Notes: generated by a model from the sequence alone, not told the origin. A DNA stretch of 8,848 nt from JBGPBY01 sp041481485 (GCA_041481485.1 JBGPBY010000302.1:1-8848), one strand, 5' to 3'; shown: positions 1-7,661, counted from the first letter of the stretch. A program made the numbers and translations.

Positions 1-10
1 CAATCCTTCC

Positions 11-99
11 AAATTGTGGGCGGTCATAGACCGCCCCTATACATTGGGGACAGCCCGCGGATTCAAGATCGTGCGCGGTCATAGACCGCGCCTACAGCT
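11..99 (+). repeat. Hairpin repeat dimer 1 (G-type then C-type)
   Basis: Two short palindromes lie in the same orientation. Copy 1 (18-36) is GGGCGGTC-ATA-GACCGCCC, an 8-bp stem with a 3-nt loop ('G-type'). Copy 2 (73-91) is GCGCGGTC-ATA-GACCGCGC ('C-type'), in which the second stem pair is changed from G-C to C-G on both arms. The stems are 36 nt apart. Flanks are also conserved: 11-50 matches the inverse of 8747-8784 except for a 2-nt insertion, and 72-99 is an exact 28-nt inverted match of 2073-2100. The family is dispersed and intergenic. A REP-like mobile palindrome is the most likely identity. No associated transposase is seen in the window. Confidence 0.9.
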
Positions 100-757
100 T
101 CGAACATGAATGGGAGCAATTTGTTATGTACCGACGGAAGCGTGCCATTACTAAACTCGAATCGATGGCAGTTTCCAGGATTTTGTCCAAACGAACTTTC
201 GCGCAAAGCCTCGGCACAACATGCATCGGTCGGTCAGGCTATTTGAAGCTTTTTCAGGCGGAAAGACTGACTTTCGTGAAGTCGTCGACAGCAGTGAGAT
301 TGGGCGATTTTATAACTTGGCGCCGCAAGTATCGCGGTTGAACGTCGGGATTACTTACACTTTATCTAAAACTCCAAACCAGTCGAAAACAAAGGGGAAA
401 GTCATTGTTTTTCACACCTAAGCTCTCTCCATCCCATAGAGCCTAGATATCGTCGGTAAACCTTACAGTTTTCAAAAATCAGGGACGCGCTCAAACGATC
501 GCCGATCTCCACCAAAAAAGTCTGCTAACCGATTAGTAATCATGACGATAGCCCTGGGAATTACAAGCAGCGTCTCTTTGGCAGCACCATTGCAAGTACG
601 CGGCGCGATGGGGCCCAAAAGTGCCATACGACAAACCGCTTTTGCTCCCAACCCTTTTGAATGGCGATTTTCTCCGCGGACACTGTAGTCGGAAAATTGA
701 CGGTAAACTTCAATCGGCCTCCAAGTTCTTGACATTGGCCGCCTAGGACGGGCAACG
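100..757. other. Gene-poor stretch, possibly decayed sequence
   Basis: About 650 bases lie between the repeat dimer and the cytochrome gene with no ORF I can defend. Base composition looks more AT-rich than in the neighbouring genes, particularly over 120-420. A plus-strand open frame over 155-421 ends in a beta-strand-like segment (RLNVGITYTLSK) that vaguely resembles the C-terminus of an outer-membrane barrel, but it has no start, no ribosome site and no recognisable family. A second open frame has an ATG at 542 and a stop at 686-688. It would give a 48-residue peptide with a signal-like start (MTIALGITSSVSLAA) but has no Shine-Dalgarno sequence. Both are recorded as possible relics only. 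The promoter of the cytochrome gene should lie here; no convincing -35/-10 pair was found. Confidence 0.4.
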
Positions 758-2056
758 ATGATGAAGCGAACAAATTGGTATCGGCTCATAGTTCTGGGAA
801 CGACGATTCTCGGTGCTTCGTTGATGTCCAAAGCTGCGCTCGTGATTCCGGTTACCGAAGCGCCTGCCGGTTTCGATAATCAGACCAACGGAGCGGTGAC
901 TCCAGCCGAATTCGAACGAGTCAAAGAGACCTTTACGGAAGTTGAAGAGGCCGAGGACGGTCTGGGTCCGGTCTTCAACAACACGTCCTGTGTCGGATGT
1001 CATTTCAGTGCTGGTGCGATTGGCGGTTCCAGCCAGGTAACGGTCCTTCGTGCCGGTCACTATGAAAACTCCAACGGGCACTGGATGCGCTATCGCCGGG
1101 ACCAGAATGAGCACCAGCGCCGCTATCTCGCCAACGGGAATTTTGTGCCGGCCACGATTCAACTGGCCGACGGCTCACTCATCGAAGAGCGTTCACTCGT
1201 CAATCAGCGTGCCATATGTGCCGACGCGCAGTCCCTCGCCAGCCCGGTGGACAATGTCACATCTCAACGCATTTCTCTGAGTGTTCTTGGCGACGGCTTT
1301 GTCGAAGCGGTAGCGGACGACACGTTCCGCGCTCTCTCTGCCTCTCAGGCACGAAACACCCGAGGACGCATTCACGGACAGGTGATTGAAGTTCCCATTC
1401 TCGAAGCTTCCGGTCTGACCGCCGTCGGCCGCTTCGGTTTCAAGAATCAGCACACGAGTCTGCTGTCGTTCGGAGCCGATGCGTACTTGAACGAAATGGG
1501 AGTGACATCTCCGTTGCTGCCGGATGAAGTGACGACGCTGTGCCAGCCTCCGGGAGTCGCGAATCCGAATTCGTCGATGGACGACCTCTTCGACTTTGCC
1601 GCATTTATGAGGGCGACCAAAGCCCCACCACGCGGACCCATTACTCCTCAGGTCAACGCGGGTCTCACGCTGTTCCGCGCACTGGAGTGTTCGACCTGCC
1701 ACGTTGAAAGTCTGCAAACGTCGCCGCCGGGAACCCGGCTGTTTGGCGGTGAATACATCGTGCCGGAGGCGGTGGGAAACAAGATCTTCCATCCATTTGG
1801 CGATTACCTGCTGCACGACATCGGAACCGGCGACAGCGTTGTCCAAAATGGAGGCGAGGACACCGCCAACAAGATGCGCACCATGCCGCTATGGGGCGTG
1901 AGAACCAGAACCGAACTGATGCATGACGGGGCTTCGACCAGTTTTGATCATGCCATTCAGCGTCATCGCGGCGAAGCGCTCAATGCGTTCGTGCGTTATA
2001 TCGCACTGTCCCCACAACAAAAGCAGGACCTTTGGGCATTCCTGAGAAGTCTGTAG
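758..2056 (+). CDS. Di-haem c-type oxidoreductase (DHOR / DUF1111 family)
   Basis: A 432-residue exported c-type cytochrome of the DHOR family (Pfam 'di-haem oxidoreductase, putative peroxidase', formerly DUF1111), related to bacterial di-haem cytochrome c peroxidases. The N-terminus is basic then hydrophobic (residues 3-24), a signal peptide probably cleaved near SKA/AL, so the protein should act in the periplasm. Haem-binding motifs are CVGCH (78-82) and CSTCH (311-315). The family's C-terminal signatures are present: LLHDIGTG (His353), PLWGVRTR (about 377-384), MHDG (His389) and HRGEA (His403), which include candidate distal haem ligands. The length is normal for the family. The ATG at 758 is preceded by AGGACGGG (745-752) at a 5-nt spacing; the next codon is also ATG. 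The substrate cannot be told from sequence, and peroxidase activity is a family-level guess. The imelysin-type neighbours sometimes seen with DUF1111 genes are absent here. The gene stands alone, with hairpin repeats on both sides. Confidence 0.92.
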   Translation: MMKRTNWYRLIVLGTTILGASLMSKAALVIPVTEAPAGFDNQTNGAVTPAEFERVKETFTEVEEAEDGLGPVFNNTSCVGCHFSAGAIGGSSQVTVLRAGHYENSNGHWMRYRRDQNEHQRRYLANGNFVPATIQLADGSLIEERSLVNQRAICADAQSLASPVDNVTSQRISLSVLGDGFVEAVADDTFRALSASQARNTRGRIHGQVIEVPILEASGLTAVGRFGFKNQHTSLLSFGADAYLNEMGVTSPLLPDEVTTLCQPPGVANPNSSMDDLFDFAAFMRATKAPPRGPITPQVNAGLTLFRALECSTCHVESLQTSPPGTRLFGGEYIVPEAVGNKIFHPFGDYLLHDIGTGDSVVQNGGEDTANKMRTMPLWGVRTRTELMHDGASTSFDHAIQRHRGEALNAFVRYIALSPQQKQDLWAFLRSL

Positions 2057-2072
2057 CCCTGACGAATTACGC

Positions 2073-2142
2073 AGCTGTAGGCGCGGTCTATGACCGCGCA
2101 ATTCCCAATGTAGGGGCGGTCTATGACCGCCCGCGATCTGGC
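2073..2142 (-). repeat. Hairpin repeat dimer 2 (C-type then G-type on plus strand)
   Basis: Copy 3 (2081-2099) is GCGCGGTC-TAT-GACCGCGC (C-type) and copy 4 (2114-2132) is GGGCGGTC-TAT-GACCGCCC (G-type), separated by 14 nt. Both face the opposite way to dimer 1, so read on the minus strand the order is again G-type then C-type. The segment 2073-2100 is an exact inverted match of 72-99. Copy 3 begins 25 nt after the cytochrome stop codon, so its hairpin could form at the 3' end of that transcript. It has no T-run, so it is not a canonical intrinsic terminator. Confidence 0.9.
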
Positions 2143-2157
2143 GGATTGCATTCCTCA

Positions 2158-2192
2158 AAATTGTGGGCGGTCATAGACCGCCCCTACATTGG
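2158..2192 (+). repeat. Solo G-type hairpin repeat
   Basis: Copy 5 of the family has its stem at 2165-2183 (GGGCGGTC-ATA-GACCGCCC). It faces the same way as dimer 1 and opposite to the neighbouring dimer 2. All 35 nt of 2158-2192 match the inverse of the copy at 8759-8777, including the AAATTGT and CTACATTGG flanks. No C-type partner follows. The remaining 110 bases before the next gene contain an AT-rich patch (2201-2216), but no promoter I would defend. Confidence 0.88.
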
Positions 2193-2290
2193 CAAAAGGG
2201 AATACTTAAATAAAGGCATTCGCGGGGTAACGGATTCCCTCGCTCCATGCTCTATACCTAAACTTTTCAATCCAGAATCGCTTTGCGATG

Positions 2291-2295
2291 AAGGG
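2291..2295 (+). promoter_or_regulatory. Ribosome binding site deciding the start at 2303
   Basis: AAGGG lies 7 nt upstream of the ATG at 2303. The alternative upstream ATG at 2288 has no purine-rich site before it and would itself overlap this motif. The 2303 start also leaves a cleaner signal peptide. It is therefore preferred over the longer reading, which would add five residues (MKGNI). Confidence 0.6.
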
Positions 2296-2302
2296 CAACA
2301 TC

Positions 2303-5300
2303 ATGAAGATGACCGTCCGAATGTTCTTATTCCTGGGAATCATCTTTTTAGCGTCCACGGTGTACGCCGAACCCACTCTAGTCTTCAACGGAAACATTCT
2401 CATTGGCGCCAACGGGGTCTCCGTAAACGGCGTTCTCTACGATGTGCGATTTGTTGATGGCGATTGCGCCACAGTTTTCACCGTTTGCGATGCCGCTCAT
2501 TTTCATTTCGACGACGAGGAAGACGCTGAAGAAGCGACCGATGCGTTAAAAGACCTGGTGTTCATCGATCAGGGAGCGCATCCCCTAAATTCGCAACCGA
2601 ACCTGACGTTAGGCTGCGCCGGCAATTCCGGAAGTACCCAGTGTGAAATCTGGACGCCGTATGAGATTCAGCCCGGCCTGATTCCCGGATCCACGACTCC
2701 GGTCCCGTACATCAAATTCGTCAATTTGCGAAACTCCGCCAATCCTCTGTTCGACACCATTTATTACGGCCGGCAACTCCCGGAGCATGCGGACCTGGCC
2801 CAGAACGATCACAGCGTATGGGCCGTGTGGACTCTCAGCGATCCCAACGCGATTCCGGTCACTGTTCAAACCAATCCGTCGGGTCTGCAGATCACGGTTG
2901 ATGGTGTGGTAGCCACCGCTCCTCACACATTCACCTGGATTGCCGGATCCGCTCATACGATTGGCACCGTTTCACCTCAAGGCAACCAGGCCTTCGTGAA
3001 CTGGAATGACGGAGGCCCAATCGCGCACAGCGTGTCCCCAACTGACGGGGGTAGCTTTACGGCGTCGTTTGTCACGACAATCCCGCTCCCGGCCCCAGAC
3101 ATGACGATCTCCAAATCCCACGCAGGAAATTTCACTCAGGGTCAGATCGGTGCGGCATTCTCCATTGTGGCAAGCAACGTCGGGACGTTGCCAACCATCG
3201 GAACGGTCACCGTATCGAACGAACTGTCCTCCGGCCTGATCGCAACATCCAGCAATGGAGATGGCTGGAACTGCGCGCAACCTGCAGGGCCCTGCAGCCG
3301 AAACGATATTCTGGATCCAGGCCTGCAATATCCCGCGATCACGCTGACCGTCAATGTGCCGGGAGGTTCTCTTTCAGCGGCGAACTCTGCAACCGTATCC
3401 GGCGGTGGCGAAGACAACTTCGCAAACGATACCGCCAGCGATCCGACGACGATTCTATTGCCGTCTCCGGTTCAATTGGTTTTCAACAGCGACGACATTT
3501 TGATTGGTGCCAATCGGGTTCTCGTCGGGACAACCTTTTATGACGTGAAGTTCCTCGATGGTACGTGCGCCGTTGCCTACGGCGGGGCCTGCGATGAGGC
3601 TCATTTCGCACCGTTCAACGACGAGGATGACGCCGAATTGGCGAGTCAGGCACTGCAGGTTCTGGTGTTGAATGATCAGGGGACGCATCCGCTGAACACC
3701 CACCCCGACCTGACGTTTGGATGCCCGCTCAATCTGGGCAGCACCGGATGTGATATCTGGACTTCCTTTGCCATCGTACTTGGATCGTTTGCCGATCCCC
3801 TGACTCCGACTCCGACCGTCCTATATTCCAATTATCACAACGATATCGATCACCAGAAAGACCTGGTTTCCTATTTGGACTACCCCGTCGATATTTCAAA
3901 CCTGGACTCTGGTGATCACGACAATTGGGCAATCTGGACTCTGCACGTCGAACCCCCACCTGCCTCCGGCCCGATTGTGAAAAGCAGCCCGTCGCCTGCA
4001 GCCGTGGGAGTACCGCGAGTTCCAACTCTGCAGTGGGGAACCGGCGGCGATGCCACGAGCTATGAATACTGCATCGACACCACCGGCAACAACACTTGTG
4101 ACACCGGCTGGAAAACTGTTGCAGGAACCAGCGTCATTGTCGGCGGATTGAATCCGTCGACGACCTATTATTGGCAGGTGCGCGGGCGCAATAGTTCCGG
4201 GCCCATTGAAGCCGACAATGGAACCTGGTCGAGTTTTACCACGACGTTTTCCAGTCCGTTGAATGTCGCGGCCGCGGCCACTGGCGCTGTGGCGTCCGCT
4301 TCGTCTTCGGTAAATTCAAATTTTCTCCCAACCGCCGCGATCAATGGCGATCGCCGCGGAACGTCCTGGGGCAATGGCGGCGGCTGGAATGACGGAACGG
4401 GGGATCAATTTCCCGACTGGCTGCAGGTCGACTTTGCCGGTCCTCAGACCATCGATGAGATTGATGTCTATACATTGCAGGATGACTTTGACCATCCCAT
4501 CGAGCCATTTCAGGGCATGACTTTTACGAAGTATGGAGTCGACGAATTTCAGCTCCAGTACTGGAGTGGATTTTCGTGGGTCGATATTCCGGGAGCCAGC
4601 ATTAGCAGCAGCAATCAAGTGTGGCGCCAAATTGGCTTTCTGCCACTGACGACGTCGAAGATTCGCGTCGTTGTCACTGGCGCATGGGCCAACTACAGCC
4701 GGCTCACCGAAGTGGAAGCGTATTCGGATATTGATCTCGGTGGCAGTCTGCCCGGTCCGTTGACCAAGATCGCTCCCGCCAGTGCCGCCACGGCGCAGCC
4801 CCTTGCGCTGACGCTGAACTGGTCTTCGAGCAGCGGCGCGACCAGCTATGAGTATTGCATCGACACGAGCAATAACAACAACTGCGATACCAGCTGGATC
4901 AGTGCCGCCGGTACCAGCGTCCCGGTGAATCTGAATGAATCCACGACCTATTACTGGCAGGTGCGCGCGAGCAATGCGATTGGCGTGGTCTATGCGGATT
5001 CCGGCGCCTGGTCGAGTTTTGCAACGGCATTTGCGTCCCGTGTCAACGTTGCGGCTGCGGCAAAAGGCGCCACAGCAAGCGCATCGTCGTCGATCTTCAC
5101 GAACATGTATGAGCCGGCCGGCGCAATAAACGGCGATCGCAAAGGGTTGTTATGGGGCAATCACGGAGGCTGGAACGACGACACGCCCGACGGCTATCCC
5201 GACTGGCTGCAAGTGGATTTTGCCGGTTCGCAAACCATCGATGAAATCGATGTATTCACGGTTCAGGATGACTATGCCCACCCGGTCGAGCCGGCGTTGG

Positions 5301-6298
5301 GAATGCCGTTTACGCTTTATGGTCTTACCGCGTTTCAGGCGCAATACTGGAATGGATCCACATGGATCACCGTTTCTGGCGGAGAAATCACCGGCAATAA
5401 TCAGGTGTGGCGGCAATTCGTGTTTGCTCCCGTCACGACCTCGCGTATTCGCATATTCATAACAGGTGCGCTTGCCCAATACAGCCGAATCACTGAAGTG
5501 GAAGCGTATTCGGGTCTTCATGTCGGCCCCGGGGCATTTGTAAAAACCAGTCCGGCGAATGGAGCGGCAGGACAATCTCTGGTTCCGACGCTCAGCTGGA
5601 GTGGCAGCAGCGATGCGACGGGCTACGAATACTGTATCGATTCGACCAACAACAATGCCTGTGACTCGAACTGGGTCAGCGTCACCACCGGTTCCAGCGT
5701 CACGCTGGGCGGTCTGAACGCCGGGACATATTACTGGCAGGTTCGTGCTCTCAACGCCACGAGCAGCACAGAAGCCAACAACGGAACGTGGTGGTCATTT
5801 ACTACAGACGCCACGGTCGGAAACGCGGCCCCCAACGTGGCTTCGGCAGCCAACGGTGCGACGGTAGTGGCATCGTCGGCGTACAACGCGGCATTTGCCG
5901 CTGGCGGCGCAATCGACGGCGATCGCAAGGGAGTGGCGTGGGGCAATAACGGCGGTTGGAACGATGCGACGCCGGGACTGTTCCCGGACTGGCTGGAAAT
6001 CGATTTTGCGGGCGCAAAGAAGATCAGTGAAATCGATGTCTTTACGGTTCAGGACAATTACGCCGCTCCCATTGAACCAACACCGGCGATGACGTTCACG
6101 CTTTATGGAATTACCAACTTCCAGCTGCAGTATTGGAACGGAACCATTTGGGTGGATATTCCGAACGGGAATATTAGCGGGAATAACCTGGTGTGGCAGC
6201 GGATCGCATTCCCATCGGTGACCACGACCAGCATTCGAGTGAACGTCACCAATGCGTTGAACTCGTTTAGTCGAATCACCGAGGTCGAAGCGTATTAG
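2303..6298 (+). CDS. Large secreted multidomain protein: duplicated Cys-rich domain, DUF11, 3 x (FN3 + F5/8 type C)
   Basis: A 1331-residue exported protein, probably surface-attached or extracellular and involved in adhesion or glycan binding; no catalytic domain is visible. The signal peptide is residues 1-22, cleaved after STVYA. Domains in order: a Cys-containing domain starting LVFNGNILIGANGV (about 24-181); an InlB-like beta repeat with VDG and WNDGG (184-261); a DUF11-type beta-sandwich, DMTISKSH to about 387 (265-387); a second copy of the first domain (390-550); then three modules starting at 556, 818 and 1077. Each module is an FN3-like domain with YEYCID and a second Cys, followed by a discoidin/F5/8C domain with GDRRG or GDRKG, GGWND, PDWL, EIDV and EVEAY. 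The F5/8C domains start at about 654, 915 and 1178. The repeated N-terminal domain resembles ones I know from PEP-CTERM proteins, but there is no PEP-CTERM, LPXTG or T9SS tail. The protein ends exactly at the last strand, EVEAY. Two alternating-orientation hairpin repeats lie upstream and a REP-like cluster begins about 16 nt downstream. Confidence 0.88.
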   Translation: MKMTVRMFLFLGIIFLASTVYAEPTLVFNGNILIGANGVSVNGVLYDVRFVDGDCATVFTVCDAAHFHFDDEEDAEEATDALKDLVFIDQGAHPLNSQPNLTLGCAGNSGSTQCEIWTPYEIQPGLIPGSTTPVPYIKFVNLRNSANPLFDTIYYGRQLPEHADLAQNDHSVWAVWTLSDPNAIPVTVQTNPSGLQITVDGVVATAPHTFTWIAGSAHTIGTVSPQGNQAFVNWNDGGPIAHSVSPTDGGSFTASFVTTIPLPAPDMTISKSHAGNFTQGQIGAAFSIVASNVGTLPTIGTVTVSNELSSGLIATSSNGDGWNCAQPAGPCSRNDILDPGLQYPAITLTVNVPGGSLSAANSATVSGGGEDNFANDTASDPTTILLPSPVQLVFNSDDILIGANRVLVGTTFYDVKFLDGTCAVAYGGACDEAHFAPFNDEDDAELASQALQVLVLNDQGTHPLNTHPDLTFGCPLNLGSTGCDIWTSFAIVLGSFADPLTPTPTVLYSNYHNDIDHQKDLVSYLDYPVDISNLDSGDHDNWAIWTLHVEPPPASGPIVKSSPSPAAVGVPRVPTLQWGTGGDATSYEYCIDTTGNNTCDTGWKTVAGTSVIVGGLNPSTTYYWQVRGRNSSGPIEADNGTWSSFTTTFSSPLNVAAAATGAVASASSSVNSNFLPTAAINGDRRGTSWGNGGGWNDGTGDQFPDWLQVDFAGPQTIDEIDVYTLQDDFDHPIEPFQGMTFTKYGVDEFQLQYWSGFSWVDIPGASISSSNQVWRQIGFLPLTTSKIRVVVTGAWANYSRLTEVEAYSDIDLGGSLPGPLTKIAPASAATAQPLALTLNWSSSSGATSYEYCIDTSNNNNCDTSWISAAGTSVPVNLNESTTYYWQVRASNAIGVVYADSGAWSSFATAFASRVNVAAAAKGATASASSSIFTNMYEPAGAINGDRKGLLWGNHGGWNDDTPDGYPDWLQVDFAGSQTIDEIDVFTVQDDYAHPVEPALGMPFTLYGLTAFQAQYWNGSTWITVSGGEITGNNQVWRQFVFAPVTTSRIRIFITGALAQYSRITEVEAYSGLHVGPGAFVKTSPANGAAGQSLVPTLSWSGSSDATGYEYCIDSTNNNACDSNWVSVTTGSSVTLGGLNAGTYYWQVRALNATSSTEANNGTWWSFTTDATVGNAAPNVASAANGATVVASSAYNAAFAAGGAIDGDRKGVAWGNNGGWNDATPGLFPDWLEIDFAGAKKISEIDVFTVQDNYAAPIEPTPAMTFTLYGITNFQLQYWNGTIWVDIPNGNISGNNLVWQRIAFPSVTTTSIRVNVTNALNSFSRITEVEAY

Positions 6299-6643
6299 GG
6301 GCATTGTGTTCCCAGCCGCGTAAGCGGCGGCACTCTCCATAGCCACCGGCGTTAGCCGGTGGGATATCAATCCACGAAGAATTGAGTGCCGTTAGGCACG
6401 ACAGATCCAGAAATTTTCTTGATCTGTCGCCGCTACGAGGCTTATTTGGTTTTTGAGCTTAAATTCCACCGGCTGACGCCGGTGGCTAAGGAAATGCCGC
6501 CACTCCGTGGCTCTATTCGGTAGCCGCTACGCGGCGTTCATATTTATTCACGGCACACCCTGCCTATTCACGCAGTGCCGCCCCTGCTCCTACACAATCC
6601 ACTGTATTGTCACATTCCTCCTGCGCTTGCTATCAGTACCTGC
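6299..6643. repeat. Compound REP/REPIN-like cluster of hairpins
   Basis: The gene-free gap is mostly filled by palindromes. Hairpins: GCCGC-GTAA-GCGGC (6315-6328); CCACCGGC-GTTA-GCCGGTGG (6343-6362); GTGCC-GTTA-GGCAC (6386-6399); a 9-bp stem CGACAGATC/GATCTGTCG around a 13-nt loop (6399-6429); CCACCGGC-TGAC-GCCGGTGG (6466-6485); GCCAC-TCC-GTGGC (6499-6511); and GCCGC-TAC-GCGGC (6523-6535). The segment 6326-6362 is an imperfect inverted copy of 6466-6501: the TAGCCACCGGCGT(T/C)AGCC core differs at one base and the flanking GGCGGCA is kept. The whole is thus two REP units facing each other around a central stem, as in REPINs mobilised by Y1 (RAYT) transposases. No such transposase is in the window, so this is a non-autonomous copy. 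The last 108 bases (6536-6643) are the leader of the next gene and show no recognisable promoter. Confidence 0.85.
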
Positions 6644-7588
6644 ATGCTCAGTGAGTCACGGCCTATTGTTTCCGAAAGCTCTGCTATCCGCCAGGTGCTG
6701 GCTCAAATCGAACAGGTCGCTCCGACTCCCGCAACGGTCCTGCTGCTTGGAGAAACCGGCACCGGCAAGGAAGTCATGGCAAAGGCGATTCACGATTCCA
6801 GTCCACGCCGCCAGCGCCGGATGGTCCGCGTCAATTGCGCGGCAATCCCAACTGCCCTCATCGAAAGCGAATTGTTTGGCCGCGAGCGTGGCGCCTACAC
6901 CGGTGCGCTGTCTCGACAAATCGGGCGCTTTGAAGCCGCCCACGAATCCACTCTGTTTCTCGATGAAATCGCTGACCTGCCCATGGAAATTCAAGTCAAA
7001 CTGCTGCGCGCCCTTCAGGAGCGCGTCATTGAGCGCCTGGGAAGCACACAGCCGATTCCCGTGGACGTCCGCATCATCGCGGCAACGAACCGGAACATCG
7101 ACGAGGCCGTTCGGGACAAGACGTTTCGTGAAGATCTCTTCTATCGACTCAATGTATTTCCCATTGTGGTGCCGCCGCTCCGCGAGCGCATTGAAGACAT
7201 ACCTGCGCTGGTATGGAGTTTCGTCGATGAATTTTCGACCATGTTGGCCAAGCCGATCGATTCGGTCTCCAGGGAAAGTCTCTGTGAGTTACAGCGCTAT
7301 TCGTGGCCCGGCAATATCCGTGAACTTCGCAATGTCATCGAACGGGCGGTCATTGTCGCCAAGGGAAGGCAGCTTGTGGTTCCAGCGCCGCGCTCGACAA
7401 GCCGACCCTCGGCACAGGTGAGCATGACCCTGTCCGCGATTGAGGTGGAACACATCCGCTTCGTTCTCGACAGTACGGAATGGCGGGTCCGCGGAGTCGG
7501 CGGCGCGGCCGAGCGATTGGGACTGAAGCCAACCACTTTGGAGAGCCGGATGGCGCGTCTGGGAATTACCCGCAAAAGGGCGAGCTGA
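6644..7588 (+). CDS. Sigma-54 interacting transcriptional activator, PspF-like without sensor domain
   Basis: A 314-residue bacterial enhancer-binding protein that would use ATP hydrolysis to open promoters bound by sigma-54 RNA polymerase. The AAA+ domain occupies about 8-245: Walker A GETGTGKE (36-43); the sigma-54-contacting loop as GAYTGA (83-88), a common variant of GAFTGA; Walker B LFLDEI (104-109); the FREDLFYRLNV region; and sensor II WPGNIREL (221-228). The C-terminus is a Fis-type HTH (about 285-308), AAERLGLKPTTLESRM, close in style to FhlA. There is no GAF, PAS or receiver domain, so control must come from a partner protein, as with PspF, or from expression level. The start is uncertain. 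The ATG at 6644 fits the AAA+ boundary but has no Shine-Dalgarno. A GTG at 6575 would add 23 residues with no homology and also lacks one. The target promoter is unknown. Confidence 0.92.
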   Translation: MLSESRPIVSESSAIRQVLAQIEQVAPTPATVLLLGETGTGKEVMAKAIHDSSPRRQRRMVRVNCAAIPTALIESELFGRERGAYTGALSRQIGRFEAAHESTLFLDEIADLPMEIQVKLLRALQERVIERLGSTQPIPVDVRIIAATNRNIDEAVRDKTFREDLFYRLNVFPIVVPPLRERIEDIPALVWSFVDEFSTMLAKPIDSVSRESLCELQRYSWPGNIRELRNVIERAVIVAKGRQLVVPAPRSTSRPSAQVSMTLSAIEVEHIRFVLDSTEWRVRGVGGAAERLGLKPTTLESRMARLGITRKRAS

Positions 7589-7661
7589 GCGCGCTCAGGC
7601 GTTCAGATCCAGATGATGGCGTCTAGAATATTCATAAATCAGAATAAATTGCGGGATATGC

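Noticed and set aside
472..831. Minus-strand open frame of 119 codons overlapping the cytochrome start
   Set aside because: It overlaps the well-supported signal peptide of the cytochrome gene on the other strand. Its product is Arg-rich with no motif, typical of an antisense shadow.
1193..1846. Minus-strand open frame of 217 codons inside the cytochrome gene
   Set aside because: It is fully antisense to conserved haem and DHOR motifs, its product is rich in Arg and Gln with no recognisable domain, and it has no ribosome site.
2189..2216. Possible promoter TTGGCA followed by an AT-rich patch before the large secreted gene
   Set aside because: The TTGGCA-like hexamer partly overlaps the conserved flank of the hairpin repeat, and no -10 hexamer falls at a normal 16-18 nt spacing.
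2032..2457. Plus-strand open frame spanning the end of the cytochrome gene, the repeats and the start of the large secreted protein
   Set aside because: It reads through the palindromic repeats in a frame different from both real genes, and the product repeats repeat-derived text.
5795..6370. Minus-strand open frame of 191 codons antisense to the last F5/8C module
   Set aside because: Similar antisense frames appear under the other two modules, as expected when a repeated sense domain keeps the antisense frame open. No motif is seen.
6551..6565. GGCACACCCTGC resembling a sigma-54 promoter before the sigma-54 activator
   Set aside because: The GG to GC spacing is 8 nt, not the required 10, and the TTGC element is not matched.
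6507..7421. Plus-strand open frame of 304 codons overlapping the sigma-54 activator
   Set aside because: It is in a different frame from the AAA+ motifs, with a Ser/Arg/Cys-rich product; a frame shadow of a high-GC gene.
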